Shown: piece after piece, positions 54,758 through 63,115 of the stretch
Numbering within the stretch: the stretch's first letter is position 1
Layout of the letters: every line of letters starts with the position of its first letter
Origin: Aquiflexum sp. TKW24L
GTDB lineage: Bacteria; Bacteroidota; Bacteroidia; Cytophagales; Cyclobacteriaceae
Length of the DNA: 64,000 nucleotides
Reading direction: 5' to 3'
Assembly (NCBI RefSeq): GCF_023502205.1
Contig: NZ_JAMFLG010000001.1
Coordinates: 62,001 to 126,000 of the forward strand
The notes under the pieces: model-generated
What the model saw: the letters and a program-made list of their open reading frames with translations, nothing else
What the model was told of the DNA's origin: nothing
Database searches by the model: none
Program-made: the position numbers and the translations under genes

Positions 54758-55935
54758 AAAAAATAATCTATTCATTACTGCTGACTTCATTCGTTGCCTT
54801 TCCTGTTTTGGCACAAGTCAGTATAGAAGATATCTTGGCGGAAATTGAGAAAAATAACAAAACCCTGCAGGCCAATGCCCAAAATACAGAGGCCCAAAAA
54901 CTGGGTTTCAAATCAAACAATCCTCTCTACAATCCCAATGTGGAATACGATTTCATGTATGGCTTTCCCCAGAATGCCGGCAATCAAACAGACTTTCTGC
55001 TCAATCAAGCTTTTGACTTTCCGACTTCATACGGTATAAGAAAACAGCTTTCAGAGGGAAGGATTTCACAAACTGATTTTCAATTCAATGCAGGTAGACA
55101 AGAAGTATTATTTGAGGCGCAAACTACCTGTTTGGAATTGATCTATCGGAACAAACTCCAGCTTCAGTTCCAAGAAAGAAAGGCCTATACCGAAGGCTTA
55201 TTAGCTAGTTTTGAAAAAAGACTGACCACAGGTGAGGGCAATATCCTCGATGTCAATAAGGCTAGGCTTCAATTGATTGAAATCAATAAAGACTTCCAGC
55301 TTAATCAGTCACAGATCAACCAACTGACACAAAAACTGACTGGGCTAAATGGTGGGGAGGAATTAACTTTCCGATCCACTGACTACCCGGTGATGGATTC
55401 CATTGAGGATTTCGAAGAATTGTTTGGCGAAATTCAAGCCAAAGACCCGACAATGAGATTTATCGAAATGGAAATTGTTTCAGCTCAAAAACAGGTTGAA
55501 TTATCCAAAGCGATGGCTTTACCCAAATTGGAAGCAGGCTATCGTCATCAGGCTATCCTGGGTCAAAACTTCAATGGATTTCACCTTGGAACAACCATTC
55601 CTCTTTGGGAAAACAAATACAAAGTCAGACAAAGTGAAGCTGAACTGTCTTCATCCGGTCTCAAAGTGCTCCAATACCAAAATGATAAATACTCTTCATC
55701 AAGACAGCTATTCGAAAAGTACCAGAAACTTGCGGTTACGTTGAATGAATACCAGACTGTACTTTCTACAATCAACAGCAAAGAATACTTGGATAAAGCA
55801 TTGGCTGTTGGTCATATTTCAACAATTGAATATTTCTTGGAGAGCAATTACTACTATATGGCTTACAATAATTACCTGCAGACAGAATTTGAATACCACG
55901 CCACTGTCGCTGAAATCCTAAAATTCAGGTTATAA
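54754..55935 (+). CDS. TolC-family outer membrane efflux protein (CzcC type)
   Basis: A 393-residue protein with signal peptide (cleaved near PVLAQ). Coiled-coil TolC repeats (NTEAQKLGFKSNNPLYNPN, QKQVELSKAMALPKLEAGY, ending VAEILKFRL). It gives the exit duct of the HME-RND pump; it overlaps the pump gene by 4 bp. Ends the operon His-rich, CzcB, CzcA, CzcC. Confidence 0.93.
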   Translation: MKKIIYSLLLTSFVAFPVLAQVSIEDILAEIEKNNKTLQANAQNTEAQKLGFKSNNPLYNPNVEYDFMYGFPQNAGNQTDFLLNQAFDFPTSYGIRKQLSEGRISQTDFQFNAGRQEVLFEAQTTCLELIYRNKLQLQFQERKAYTEGLLASFEKRLTTGEGNILDVNKARLQLIEINKDFQLNQSQINQLTQKLTGLNGGEELTFRSTDYPVMDSIEDFEELFGEIQAKDPTMRFIEMEIVSAQKQVELSKAMALPKLEAGYRHQAILGQNFNGFHLGTTIPLWENKYKVRQSEAELSSSGLKVLQYQNDKYSSSRQLFEKYQKLAVTLNEYQTVLSTINSKEYLDKALAVGHISTIEYFLESNYYYMAYNNYLQTEFEYHATVAEILKFRL

Positions 55936-56013
55936 ACAAATTGGATTCAGTTGAGGCTTTTTATCGTCCTTTGGGTGCAGATTTATTCTTAAATTTCCGA
56001 TTATTCAAAATCT

Positions 56014-56514
56014 TTATTTATCTCCTTTAAGCTTTCTCAATTGTTCAATATCCTCAAGGTCTTTCTTCCTAGCCGAAGTCTCTTTATCAAAAATAAGGTC
56101 TGAATAGTGAATTAAATCTATAGGAATTTCTTCAAATAAAATCCTTTCTTTTCTTTGGTGGGCATCCGAAAATTTGATTTTTGATTTTATTTCAGGTAAA
56201 AAATCAAGGTAAAAACTTTCAAACTCTATTTTAAAAAAGGATTCTCTTGGATGTGGCGTCTTTTCTTTTTCAATCTCAGTTATATCCTGACCCAACTCCT
56301 TCATTACTTTTAATACATTGAAATAATTAGAATAGGTAGGATCAAACCAAATATCAATATCTGGTTTATCCATAATCTGTCCTGATTGGTTTCTTGATAT
56401 TCTAAAAAATCCATGAAGTGCAACAGCTATTCCGCCTACAATTAAATAATCAACTTTGTGTTTTGAAAGCGAGGAGCAAATAGCCAATAAACTTTCCTTT
56501 AGGTTCTCCTCCAT
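56014..56514 (-). CDS. Nucleotidyltransferase-fold protein
   Basis: A 166-residue protein with NTase fold: DYLIVGGIAVALHGFFR and KPDIDIWFDP (the D-x-D metal motif), and later FYLDFLPEIK with a third acidic residue. Members of this group often are toxin-antitoxin or abortive-infection proteins or RNA/protein AMPylators. It follows a 46-codon ORF by 15 bp, so they form a two-gene unit. Alternatively it is a domestic NTase of unknown target. Confidence 0.85.
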   Translation of the reverse strand: MEENLKESLLAICSSLSKHKVDYLIVGGIAVALHGFFRISRNQSGQIMDKPDIDIWFDPTYSNYFNVLKVMKELGQDITEIEKEKTPHPRESFFKIEFESFYLDFLPEIKSKIKFSDAHQRKERILFEEIPIDLIHYSDLIFDKETSARKKDLEDIEQLRKLKGDK

Positions 56515-56529
56515 TTAAAATGAATAGCT

Positions 56530-56670
56530 TTATTGTTTCTTAACCTTTCTTATTTCTGCTATTAACTTTTCAAAATCATTATGGTGCTTAATTGAAGATG
56601 GTTCAGCAATTTTCTTGTCTTCACTCGATTTTAGTTCTTTAAATGATTTGAATTTTTTTACTGTCTTCAT
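56530..56670 (-). CDS. 46-residue basic small ORF in front of the NTase gene
   Basis: ATG at 56670, stop ending at 56530: MKTVKKFKSFKELKSSEDKK... , Lys-rich, with a final KLIAEIRKVKKQ helix. The frame is clean and has coding-like composition, the next start follows after 15 bp, and no other ORF spans the site. Probable cognate partner (for example antitoxin) of the NTase-fold protein. I do not recognise a family. Confidence 0.6.
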   Translation of the reverse strand: MKTVKKFKSFKELKSSEDKKIAEPSSIKHHNDFEKLIAEIRKVKKQ

Positions 56671-56821
56671 TTTTCCCAATAATTAACTCGATTTAATGAA
56701 ATAGTGCCATTTTTCAAAAAAATTAAAACAAAAGGTTATTAACAGATATTTGAACACCATTCCACAACTGCATAAATCCTTAAATTTAGGTTATAATCAA
56801 TAGTCCAAAATTTAATAAGTC

Positions 56822-57235
56822 ATGCATAAATTCCTCACTCCCAAATTCGCAGCAAATGGAATCCTGCTGATAACCTCAGTTACCTTGGTATTCCATTTTT
56901 TAATTCTTTCAGGAATTATCCCTTTTGAAAATACTTGGGGAGGAAGGTTGGAAACCAGAGAACAAATGTTTGTATTTGAGTCAATCTCTATTCTGATTAC
57001 AGTTTTGGTAATGATTGCTGTCGCAATAAGAGCCGGTTATCTACTTTGGAAAGTCAAACCTATTTTCCTTAAGGTTTTCTTCTACATCCTGATGGTTGTT
57101 TTTGCGCTCAATACCATTGGAAACCTTTTTGCAAACAATGACTTCGAAAAATTCTTTGCCTCCCCTTTGACTTTAATATTGGCCATTTTCTGCTGGAGAT
57201 TGGCTATTTCAAATTCTTATCCTTCGCCAAGCTGA
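56822..57235 (+). CDS. Small four-helix membrane protein, unknown function
   Basis: A 137-residue protein with four predicted membrane spans (about residues 14-32, 52-70, 82-100, 113-130) and conserved-looking WGGRLETREQMFVFESISI between spans 1 and 2. It resembles uncharacterised membrane proteins of Bacteroidota. Its last 32 bp overlap the 3' end of the convergent AsmA-like gene. Confidence 0.8.
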   Translation: MHKFLTPKFAANGILLITSVTLVFHFLILSGIIPFENTWGGRLETREQMFVFESISILITVLVMIAVAIRAGYLLWKVKPIFLKVFFYILMVVFALNTIGNLFANNDFEKFFASPLTLILAIFCWRLAISNSYPSPS

Positions 57236-60200
57236 CTTTGTAGTCATCAGGGGTTCCTTTCATATTGACATTAACGAATCGCACCCTCCTATTTCCATCC
57301 CGGTAAACAATGGAATCTTCCTGATCAGGATCAATTTCATCTTTGTTTTTGCCTGCAAAAAGTGACTTGAATCCAACCGAGGTGACCAAGCCCAAAGGAA
57401 TTCGGATAAAATAATCCATGTTCATATCGAGACTTTGCTTTCCTGACAATTCGATAAAACCAAGACTGGAATTGATGTTCATGCGTGGAATAGAGAGTAT
57501 TCCTTCCTTCAATTCAAAAGTATTTTTCAAGGTGTCAAATCTGACATTGTTGAGGTTTTTGTCAGAAAAATAGGAAGACATGGCACTGAGAGGTGCGAAA
57601 TTTACTAGGCTACCCTGATAGACAGTCAGGTCCATATCAGCTTCTGACTTGTCAATGATGGGCGTCAGGTCAGGATAGACCAAAAATTTACTCGTGATTG
57701 TACCGCTGACTTTGCCATGCAGGTTTTCATTGATCAAATAATCCTGGCCGAAATTTTCAAATTTGAATAGCAGCTTATCCAAATCCAGTTTATCAGCTTT
57801 CATGGTGCTGTGGAAATAGATGTGGCTTGGATCACTTCCATTGAAATACCCTTTGACCGCCAATGTACCCTCAGCAGCACGAAGGCCAAGTGTATCCAAA
57901 TGGATATAATGGTTTTTTGTTGTTCTCGCTTTTGCTTGCACATCTTCCAACCAAAAATTGTGGTAATTCATTTTCCCGATTTTTGCCTCAAATGCCATAT
58001 TGGTAAATGGCAGCTCAAACACATTGAAAGCTTCCTGATGGTTGGTATCGACTTCAATACCTTCAAATGCCATCAATTTATCAAGGTCAAGGGCTTTGGA
58101 TTTGATGAAAAAATAATTGGCTTTAGAGTTAAGAGAATCGGACTCCCCCAAAAAATACCCCATTTTCAGACTGAAATCAGACTCACCCATATTTCCTCCA
58201 AAATCTTCTAAAGTCAGGTAATCATTTTCGTAGTGAACCCTTCCTCTGAAATCATGGAGGCGTAATGGATGGACCTTGAACTTTCCATCAAGATCTTTGA
58301 GATAAAAATCTGCTGATTGGAATTGGCCATCATAATGTAAGTCAAGGCTTCCTTTCAAGCTCAATTTGTCAATTTCTTCGTTTTGATAATCTTTGGGAAG
58401 ATAGTTTACCCCATTATAACTCAGAAGGTCGCTGATGTTGAGGTGATTAGACACAAGATCAAACTCAAACCTGCTATCACCTTGCGTGACTTCCTGAAAC
58501 CATTTTGGGTAATTCATGACTTTCCCTGAAAAATGAAAATCGCTTTTGTCAATTTCTCCAGAGAAATCCATGACCTCCATCATCTTTTCATCTATAATGA
58601 TGTCAGCATGAAAATCATGAAAAGCATGGGGGTAATTTTTGAGTTTGGCATGAAAATCCTCAATAAAAAACTCACCTTTTGGTAAGTGCTCAAAATTCAG
58701 TAGATCAAATCCTTTTGATTCGAATGCAAGAAAAATGCTAAAATCAGAGATGACTTCTTTGAAACTTGTGTCCGATGGAATCAATTGATTCAGGTCAATG
58801 GTATTTGAAAAAGCCTTTAGTTCAGCGCGGACTGGCTTATTTTGTCCATGGATCAAAGCAGGAAAATCATCGAGAGATCCCGATATTTTGAAATCCGAGT
58901 CTCCTATGCGAAATGCAAGGTTTTCAAGTTTGAGGTTTCCATTTTTCATAAATGCATAGACATTTGCATTTTTGACCGGAAGGGGGTATTCCTGCAATTT
59001 GAAATTTAAATTTTTGACAATTAACTCACTTTCAAGGCTGTTTTTGATCCCTGTAAGACCGGTAGTGCTGCTGTCTAATGCAATAAGCTCGTCAAAATCC
59101 ATATTGACTATCACCTGACCGCTAAAACCTTCCAATCCTTCCACCTCAAAAAACTGACCCAAAAACTCCAAATCCAAGTCGGCATTGAGATTGACTTTCA
59201 CATAAGGATCCTCAAAATCACGGATCACCAACTTGCCCTGAAACTTGCCCTGTTCAGGCTTGGCATAAAAATTCAATAATTGAAACTCGGAAGTTTTTAG
59301 ACTTCTGTCTTTGCCATTGGTAAAAAATCCGGAAAAACGTAATTCGTCCACTTTACGTGATTTATCGGGATTTAAGAAATATGCGTTGTCACAACCAAAC
59401 TCAAATGCAATCTCAGGCACAATACCATCACCCACGATTCCCTTGACGCTGCCTTGAAAATAAACATCCCCTTCATTTTTGTATTTTTTCAATGCTGCTC
59501 CGGTTTCATTGGGTAAAAATGCTGCCAACAATGAAAAATCAGGTTTTTCACCACCAATTTCCAAATCCAAATACGTTTCTTCCCCCAAAATGGCTTTACC
59601 TGAAAGTGTCAAATAAGCATCCTCCAATACCAATCTGGACCGGGGGATAGATACTTCACTTTTAAATTCGTCATAATCAAGTTGAATTTCAACGCCCAAG
59701 TGCTTGTTGAAAAAAAACGATGGCTTCCCTCCGATTAGATAATCAAAAACCATATCAGAATCAAGATCAACAATAATGTGGTCATTTATAAAATTTATGG
59801 AAGCAAGACCCTTGGAAAGATCAATTTGTAAAGCACTTAGATCGGAAAGATCATTGTAAGTTATCTTAATCGATTGCAATTGGATTTGGGAAAGGTTGAA
59901 TTCCAATTCATTTTCCACATTTTCTGAATTCACGGAATTACTACCAATGGCCTGAATGAGATTAAAGTTGCCTTTCAGGTCTTTTGTCAGATCTACAAGC
60001 CCATCCTCGATCTTAAGAGATTTGATATTGTATTTTCCTTTTAAGATGTCCCAAATACTAAACCCGATATACAAGTCCTTGATGTTCAAAATCACATCCG
60101 CATCAGGATTTTTCTCTCCATAAAAAACTACCTGTAGCAGGTCGATCGATACATATGGAAAATTAGAAAAAGGAGAGATCCGGGAATCGCCAACCTTCAA

Positions 60201-60350
60201 TTCACCGACAAATCCTTGATTAAGTGTATCAAGCGCATGCTGTGTCAGTTGTTTTTGGTTTTTATAAAGCAAAAAAATTGATACACTAGGTATGACTACA
60301 ATAGCCAAAAAAACTATAATAATTGTACTTGTGATAATCCGTCTACTCAT
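57204..60350 (-). CDS. AsmA-like protein, large
   Basis: A 1048-residue protein with one N-terminal membrane anchor (SRRIITSTIIIVFLAIVVIP). The AsmA N-terminal domain (FPYVSIDLLQVVFYGEK, LNIKDLYIGFSIWDIL) is followed by repeated beta-strand-rich segments and an AsmA_2-type C-terminus. AsmA/TamB/YhdP-type proteins bridge inner and outer membranes and help lipid or protein transport; no gene symbol can be fixed. 3' end overlaps the small membrane-protein gene. Confidence 0.9.
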   Translation of the reverse strand: MSRRIITSTIIIVFLAIVVIPSVSIFLLYKNQKQLTQHALDTLNQGFVGELKVGDSRISPFSNFPYVSIDLLQVVFYGEKNPDADVILNIKDLYIGFSIWDILKGKYNIKSLKIEDGLVDLTKDLKGNFNLIQAIGSNSVNSENVENELEFNLSQIQLQSIKITYNDLSDLSALQIDLSKGLASINFINDHIIVDLDSDMVFDYLIGGKPSFFFNKHLGVEIQLDYDEFKSEVSIPRSRLVLEDAYLTLSGKAILGEETYLDLEIGGEKPDFSLLAAFLPNETGAALKKYKNEGDVYFQGSVKGIVGDGIVPEIAFEFGCDNAYFLNPDKSRKVDELRFSGFFTNGKDRSLKTSEFQLLNFYAKPEQGKFQGKLVIRDFEDPYVKVNLNADLDLEFLGQFFEVEGLEGFSGQVIVNMDFDELIALDSSTTGLTGIKNSLESELIVKNLNFKLQEYPLPVKNANVYAFMKNGNLKLENLAFRIGDSDFKISGSLDDFPALIHGQNKPVRAELKAFSNTIDLNQLIPSDTSFKEVISDFSIFLAFESKGFDLLNFEHLPKGEFFIEDFHAKLKNYPHAFHDFHADIIIDEKMMEVMDFSGEIDKSDFHFSGKVMNYPKWFQEVTQGDSRFEFDLVSNHLNISDLLSYNGVNYLPKDYQNEEIDKLSLKGSLDLHYDGQFQSADFYLKDLDGKFKVHPLRLHDFRGRVHYENDYLTLEDFGGNMGESDFSLKMGYFLGESDSLNSKANYFFIKSKALDLDKLMAFEGIEVDTNHQEAFNVFELPFTNMAFEAKIGKMNYHNFWLEDVQAKARTTKNHYIHLDTLGLRAAEGTLAVKGYFNGSDPSHIYFHSTMKADKLDLDKLLFKFENFGQDYLINENLHGKVSGTITSKFLVYPDLTPIIDKSEADMDLTVYQGSLVNFAPLSAMSSYFSDKNLNNVRFDTLKNTFELKEGILSIPRMNINSSLGFIELSGKQSLDMNMDYFIRIPLGLVTSVGFKSLFAGKNKDEIDPDQEDSIVYRDGNRRVRFVNVNMKGTPDDYKVSLAKDKNLK

Positions 60351-60520
60351 TTTCTATTTTTAAATCCAACAATAAAAATAACGTCAAAAATGTACTTTTT
60401 TATTTTTCTCCCAAAATTAAATTTTATTATTTAACCAAAGATTGCTTTTTCGGGTGAATAAGCTGAAAACATTTGGCTTTAAAGAAACCAAAAATATAAA
60501 AATTTTTTAATTGCAAAGCA

Positions 60521-61975
60521 TCAATTGACTTTTCCGGGTACTCTATTGTTTTGTCCCTCCCGATTTTGAAGCGCATCACCCATGTCTTGCCGCGCTTTTT
60601 CTGCCAATTCTTTCATTTTTATTACAATTTCAGGATTTTTGGAAAGCACATTTTTGGTTTCTGATGGATCGGTCGGAATATGATAAAGCTCCATTTCTTT
60701 CAATTGAATCATGTGGTAATCAATTGGGTTTCCATCATTTCGAAAATCTTGATCTGGAGCGATACTTCTGTATTGATGTGGAAAATAAAGTTTCCAATCT
60801 CCCATGACCACAGCCTGAAGTTCATTCCTGTTGTAATAAATAAAGTAAGCATCTTTCTCTGATGAGGCGTTTGCATCCCTCATCATTGAAAGAATACTTT
60901 TCCCATCAATCGGCAGTTTAGGTAAATCAGCTCCGGTGATCTGCGCAATTGTTGGCAATATGTCAATACTCATAGCGGGATTTTCCTGAATCAAAGGTGC
61001 AAAAATCCGCCCTTTCCACTTCATGATCGCCGGAACTTTGACACCGCCGTCCCAAGAAGTTCCTTTTCCTTCTTTGAGAGCACCGGCCGAACCCGAATGC
61101 CCAGAATAGGAAAGCCAAGGACCATTGTCTGATAGAAAGATAACAAGTGTATTTTCCTCCAAACCATTTTCTTTCAAAGCTTTCATGACTTCCCCTACTG
61201 ACCAATCAATTTCCATAATGACATCACCATAAAGTCCTTTTGGGGATTTCCCTTTAAACTTATCAGAAACAAAAAGCGGCACATGGGGCATTGGGTGCGC
61301 CAGGTAAAGGAAAAATGGATGCTCTTTGTTTCGCTGAATAAAGTCTACAGCCTTTTCGGTAAACATGGTGGTCAGCAAACTCTGATCTGAAAAAATGGTG
61401 TCGACCACTTTGTCATTTTGATACAATGGAAGCGGCGGATAGTAATTTTTTGACTGTGGATGATTGGGCCACATGTCATTGGAATAGGGAATGCCGTAAT
61501 ATTCATCAAAGCCCTGATTTGTCGGCAAAAACTCAGGATGATGACCCAAATGCCATTTGCCATACATACCTGTCTGATATCCCAATGGCTTCAACATCTC
61601 TGCAATGGTTGTCTCCTCAGGATTCAATCCATGCTTTGCAGTATGGTCAAGTGCACCGTGGATACCAAGTCTGTTCGAATATGTCCCTGTCAACAACGCC
61701 GCTCTCGAAGCAGAGCAAACAGCCTGTGCCACATAGAAATTGGTGAATTTGACCCCTTCCTTTGCCATTTGGTCAAGATTAGGAGTAGGAATATCTGAAC
61801 CATAAGTTCCCAAATCCCCATAGCCCATGTCATCCACAAAAATCAAAACAACATTGGGTTTTTTCTCATCGGTTTTTTTAACCAAATCAGCACCCGATAA
61901 TATGGTCGGAAAACCAATTTTGAGGATAAAAACTATGGTTAAAATCAGCCTTTGAATTGAAATGAGGTTATTCAT
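60521..61975 (-). CDS. Secreted sulfatase (S1 family, Cys-type)
   Basis: A 484-residue protein. The start is the ATG at 61975; a TTG at 61996 sits directly after the previous stop and would add seven residues. A signal peptide or anchor comes first, then PNVVLIFVDDMGYGDL (metal-binding Asp pair) and CSASRAALLTGTY, the C-x-A-x-R site converted to formylglycine. MPHVPLFVS supplies further active-site His. It hydrolyses sulfate esters, possibly of algal or host glycans; the maturase is not in the window. It lies 21 bp downstream of the FMN-reductase gene. Confidence 0.93.
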   Translation of the reverse strand: MNNLISIQRLILTIVFILKIGFPTILSGADLVKKTDEKKPNVVLIFVDDMGYGDLGTYGSDIPTPNLDQMAKEGVKFTNFYVAQAVCSASRAALLTGTYSNRLGIHGALDHTAKHGLNPEETTIAEMLKPLGYQTGMYGKWHLGHHPEFLPTNQGFDEYYGIPYSNDMWPNHPQSKNYYPPLPLYQNDKVVDTIFSDQSLLTTMFTEKAVDFIQRNKEHPFFLYLAHPMPHVPLFVSDKFKGKSPKGLYGDVIMEIDWSVGEVMKALKENGLEENTLVIFLSDNGPWLSYSGHSGSAGALKEGKGTSWDGGVKVPAIMKWKGRIFAPLIQENPAMSIDILPTIAQITGADLPKLPIDGKSILSMMRDANASSEKDAYFIYYNRNELQAVVMGDWKLYFPHQYRSIAPDQDFRNDGNPIDYHMIQLKEMELYHIPTDPSETKNVLSKNPEIVIKMKELAEKARQDMGDALQNREGQNNRVPGKVN

Positions 61976-61996
61976 AAATTTTCCCAAGACTGTCAA

Positions 61997-62548
61997 CTAT
62001 TTATCCAATCTTTCCACCAACCAAAGATAATCTTCCAAAAATCTCTCGATCGGTTTTTCAAACGTCCCATCCAATAACTCCCCGTTTTCTTCAAATTTTT
62101 TATCCATCTGAGGAGTTACCAATAGAGTCGGTGAAACAATCCCGAAAAGTGCGACTGACAATTGAACAAGTTGCTGCGCAGCCCGCATTCCTCCCATCAT
62201 TCCTGTAGATCCAGTTACAATTCCAAATGCCTTTTGCTTGTAAATCGGTTTCGCAAAATGGTCAAGAAGGTTTTTCATAGTAGCGGAATAGGCACCATTA
62301 TATTCCGGAGATACAATAATAAAACCATGTGCATGATCCATGGTTTTGTATAGGTCATGATAACCAGCAGGAACATCCTCCAAATTCATCCAAACCTTTT
62401 GGACAGGTGGTAGAGAAAATTCCTTCATATCTAAAAACTCAATTTTCAGGTCTTCATTTTTCTCCAATCTTTTCAGAAGATGTGTTGCAATCCTAAAGGA
62501 AACCGAATTCTTCCGAGGACTTCCTGAAATCAATACTATATTTTTCAT
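61997..62548 (-). CDS. NADPH-dependent FMN reductase
   Basis: A 183-residue flavodoxin-like fold. ISGSPRKNSVSF binds the FMN phosphate; VSPEYNGAYSATMKNLLDHF is the signature of the family. It reduces FMN or quinones with NAD(P)H. It lies upstream of the sulfatase gene, with a 21-bp gap, perhaps by chance. Confidence 0.92.
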   Translation of the reverse strand: MKNIVLISGSPRKNSVSFRIATHLLKRLEKNEDLKIEFLDMKEFSLPPVQKVWMNLEDVPAGYHDLYKTMDHAHGFIIVSPEYNGAYSATMKNLLDHFAKPIYKQKAFGIVTGSTGMMGGMRAAQQLVQLSVALFGIVSPTLLVTPQMDKKFEENGELLDGTFEKPIERFLEDYLWLVERLDK

Positions 62549-62659
62549 CTACTTATTTTTAAACTCTTGCTGTTATCCTTTTTAAAGATTTGATTATTCA
62601 ATATATCCGGGGATTGAGAACAAAATGTCCCGGACTTCCGGCTTCCGTCCTTCCCGACT

Positions 62660-63103
62660 TCAAACATCCAATAGCCTTCTATGGTAATTGACCTGTCCCA
62701 AATGATAATTCAAGTGGCTCACCAAATGAAACATGAAGTATTCATAGGTCATCGGTTCATTGAAAACAAGGTGTGGATAGGTATTGGAAAACCTATCTTC
62801 GGGAAACTCCAAAATAGCTTTCATCACCACCTCAATGGTACTGTCAATTTGATCCAACATCTCTTGCCTCGGTACATTTCTCCGTTCAAATTCAGCTTCC
62901 CGATCTCTCACATAACCCGAGTTACCCATCACTGTCCCGATAAAATGATTGAGATTTCCCACCAAATGAAGTACTAAAGTACCTGTTGAATTACTGATAT
63001 TCCCTGAAACTTTCCAGATATTCTCCTCAATGGAGTAGGTGTTCAGCTCTTTTTTCAAATTCCTCAAATCACGGTCAAATAGATGGATAAGTACAGCTTT
63101 CAT
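62660..63103 (-). CDS. DinB-fold protein (DUF1572 type)
   Basis: A 147-residue four-helix bundle. The three metal-binding histidines of the DinB/YfiT family can be seen (HLVGNLNHFIG, FHLVSHLNYHLGQVNYHRR). Members act as thiol-dependent transferases or are of unknown function. It lies 12 bp downstream of the phosphofructokinase gene on the same strand. Confidence 0.85.
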   Translation of the reverse strand: MKAVLIHLFDRDLRNLKKELNTYSIEENIWKVSGNISNSTGTLVLHLVGNLNHFIGTVMGNSGYVRDREAEFERRNVPRQEMLDQIDSTIEVVMKAILEFPEDRFSNTYPHLVFNEPMTYEYFMFHLVSHLNYHLGQVNYHRRLLDV

Positions 63104-63115
63104 GTTTGAATATGT

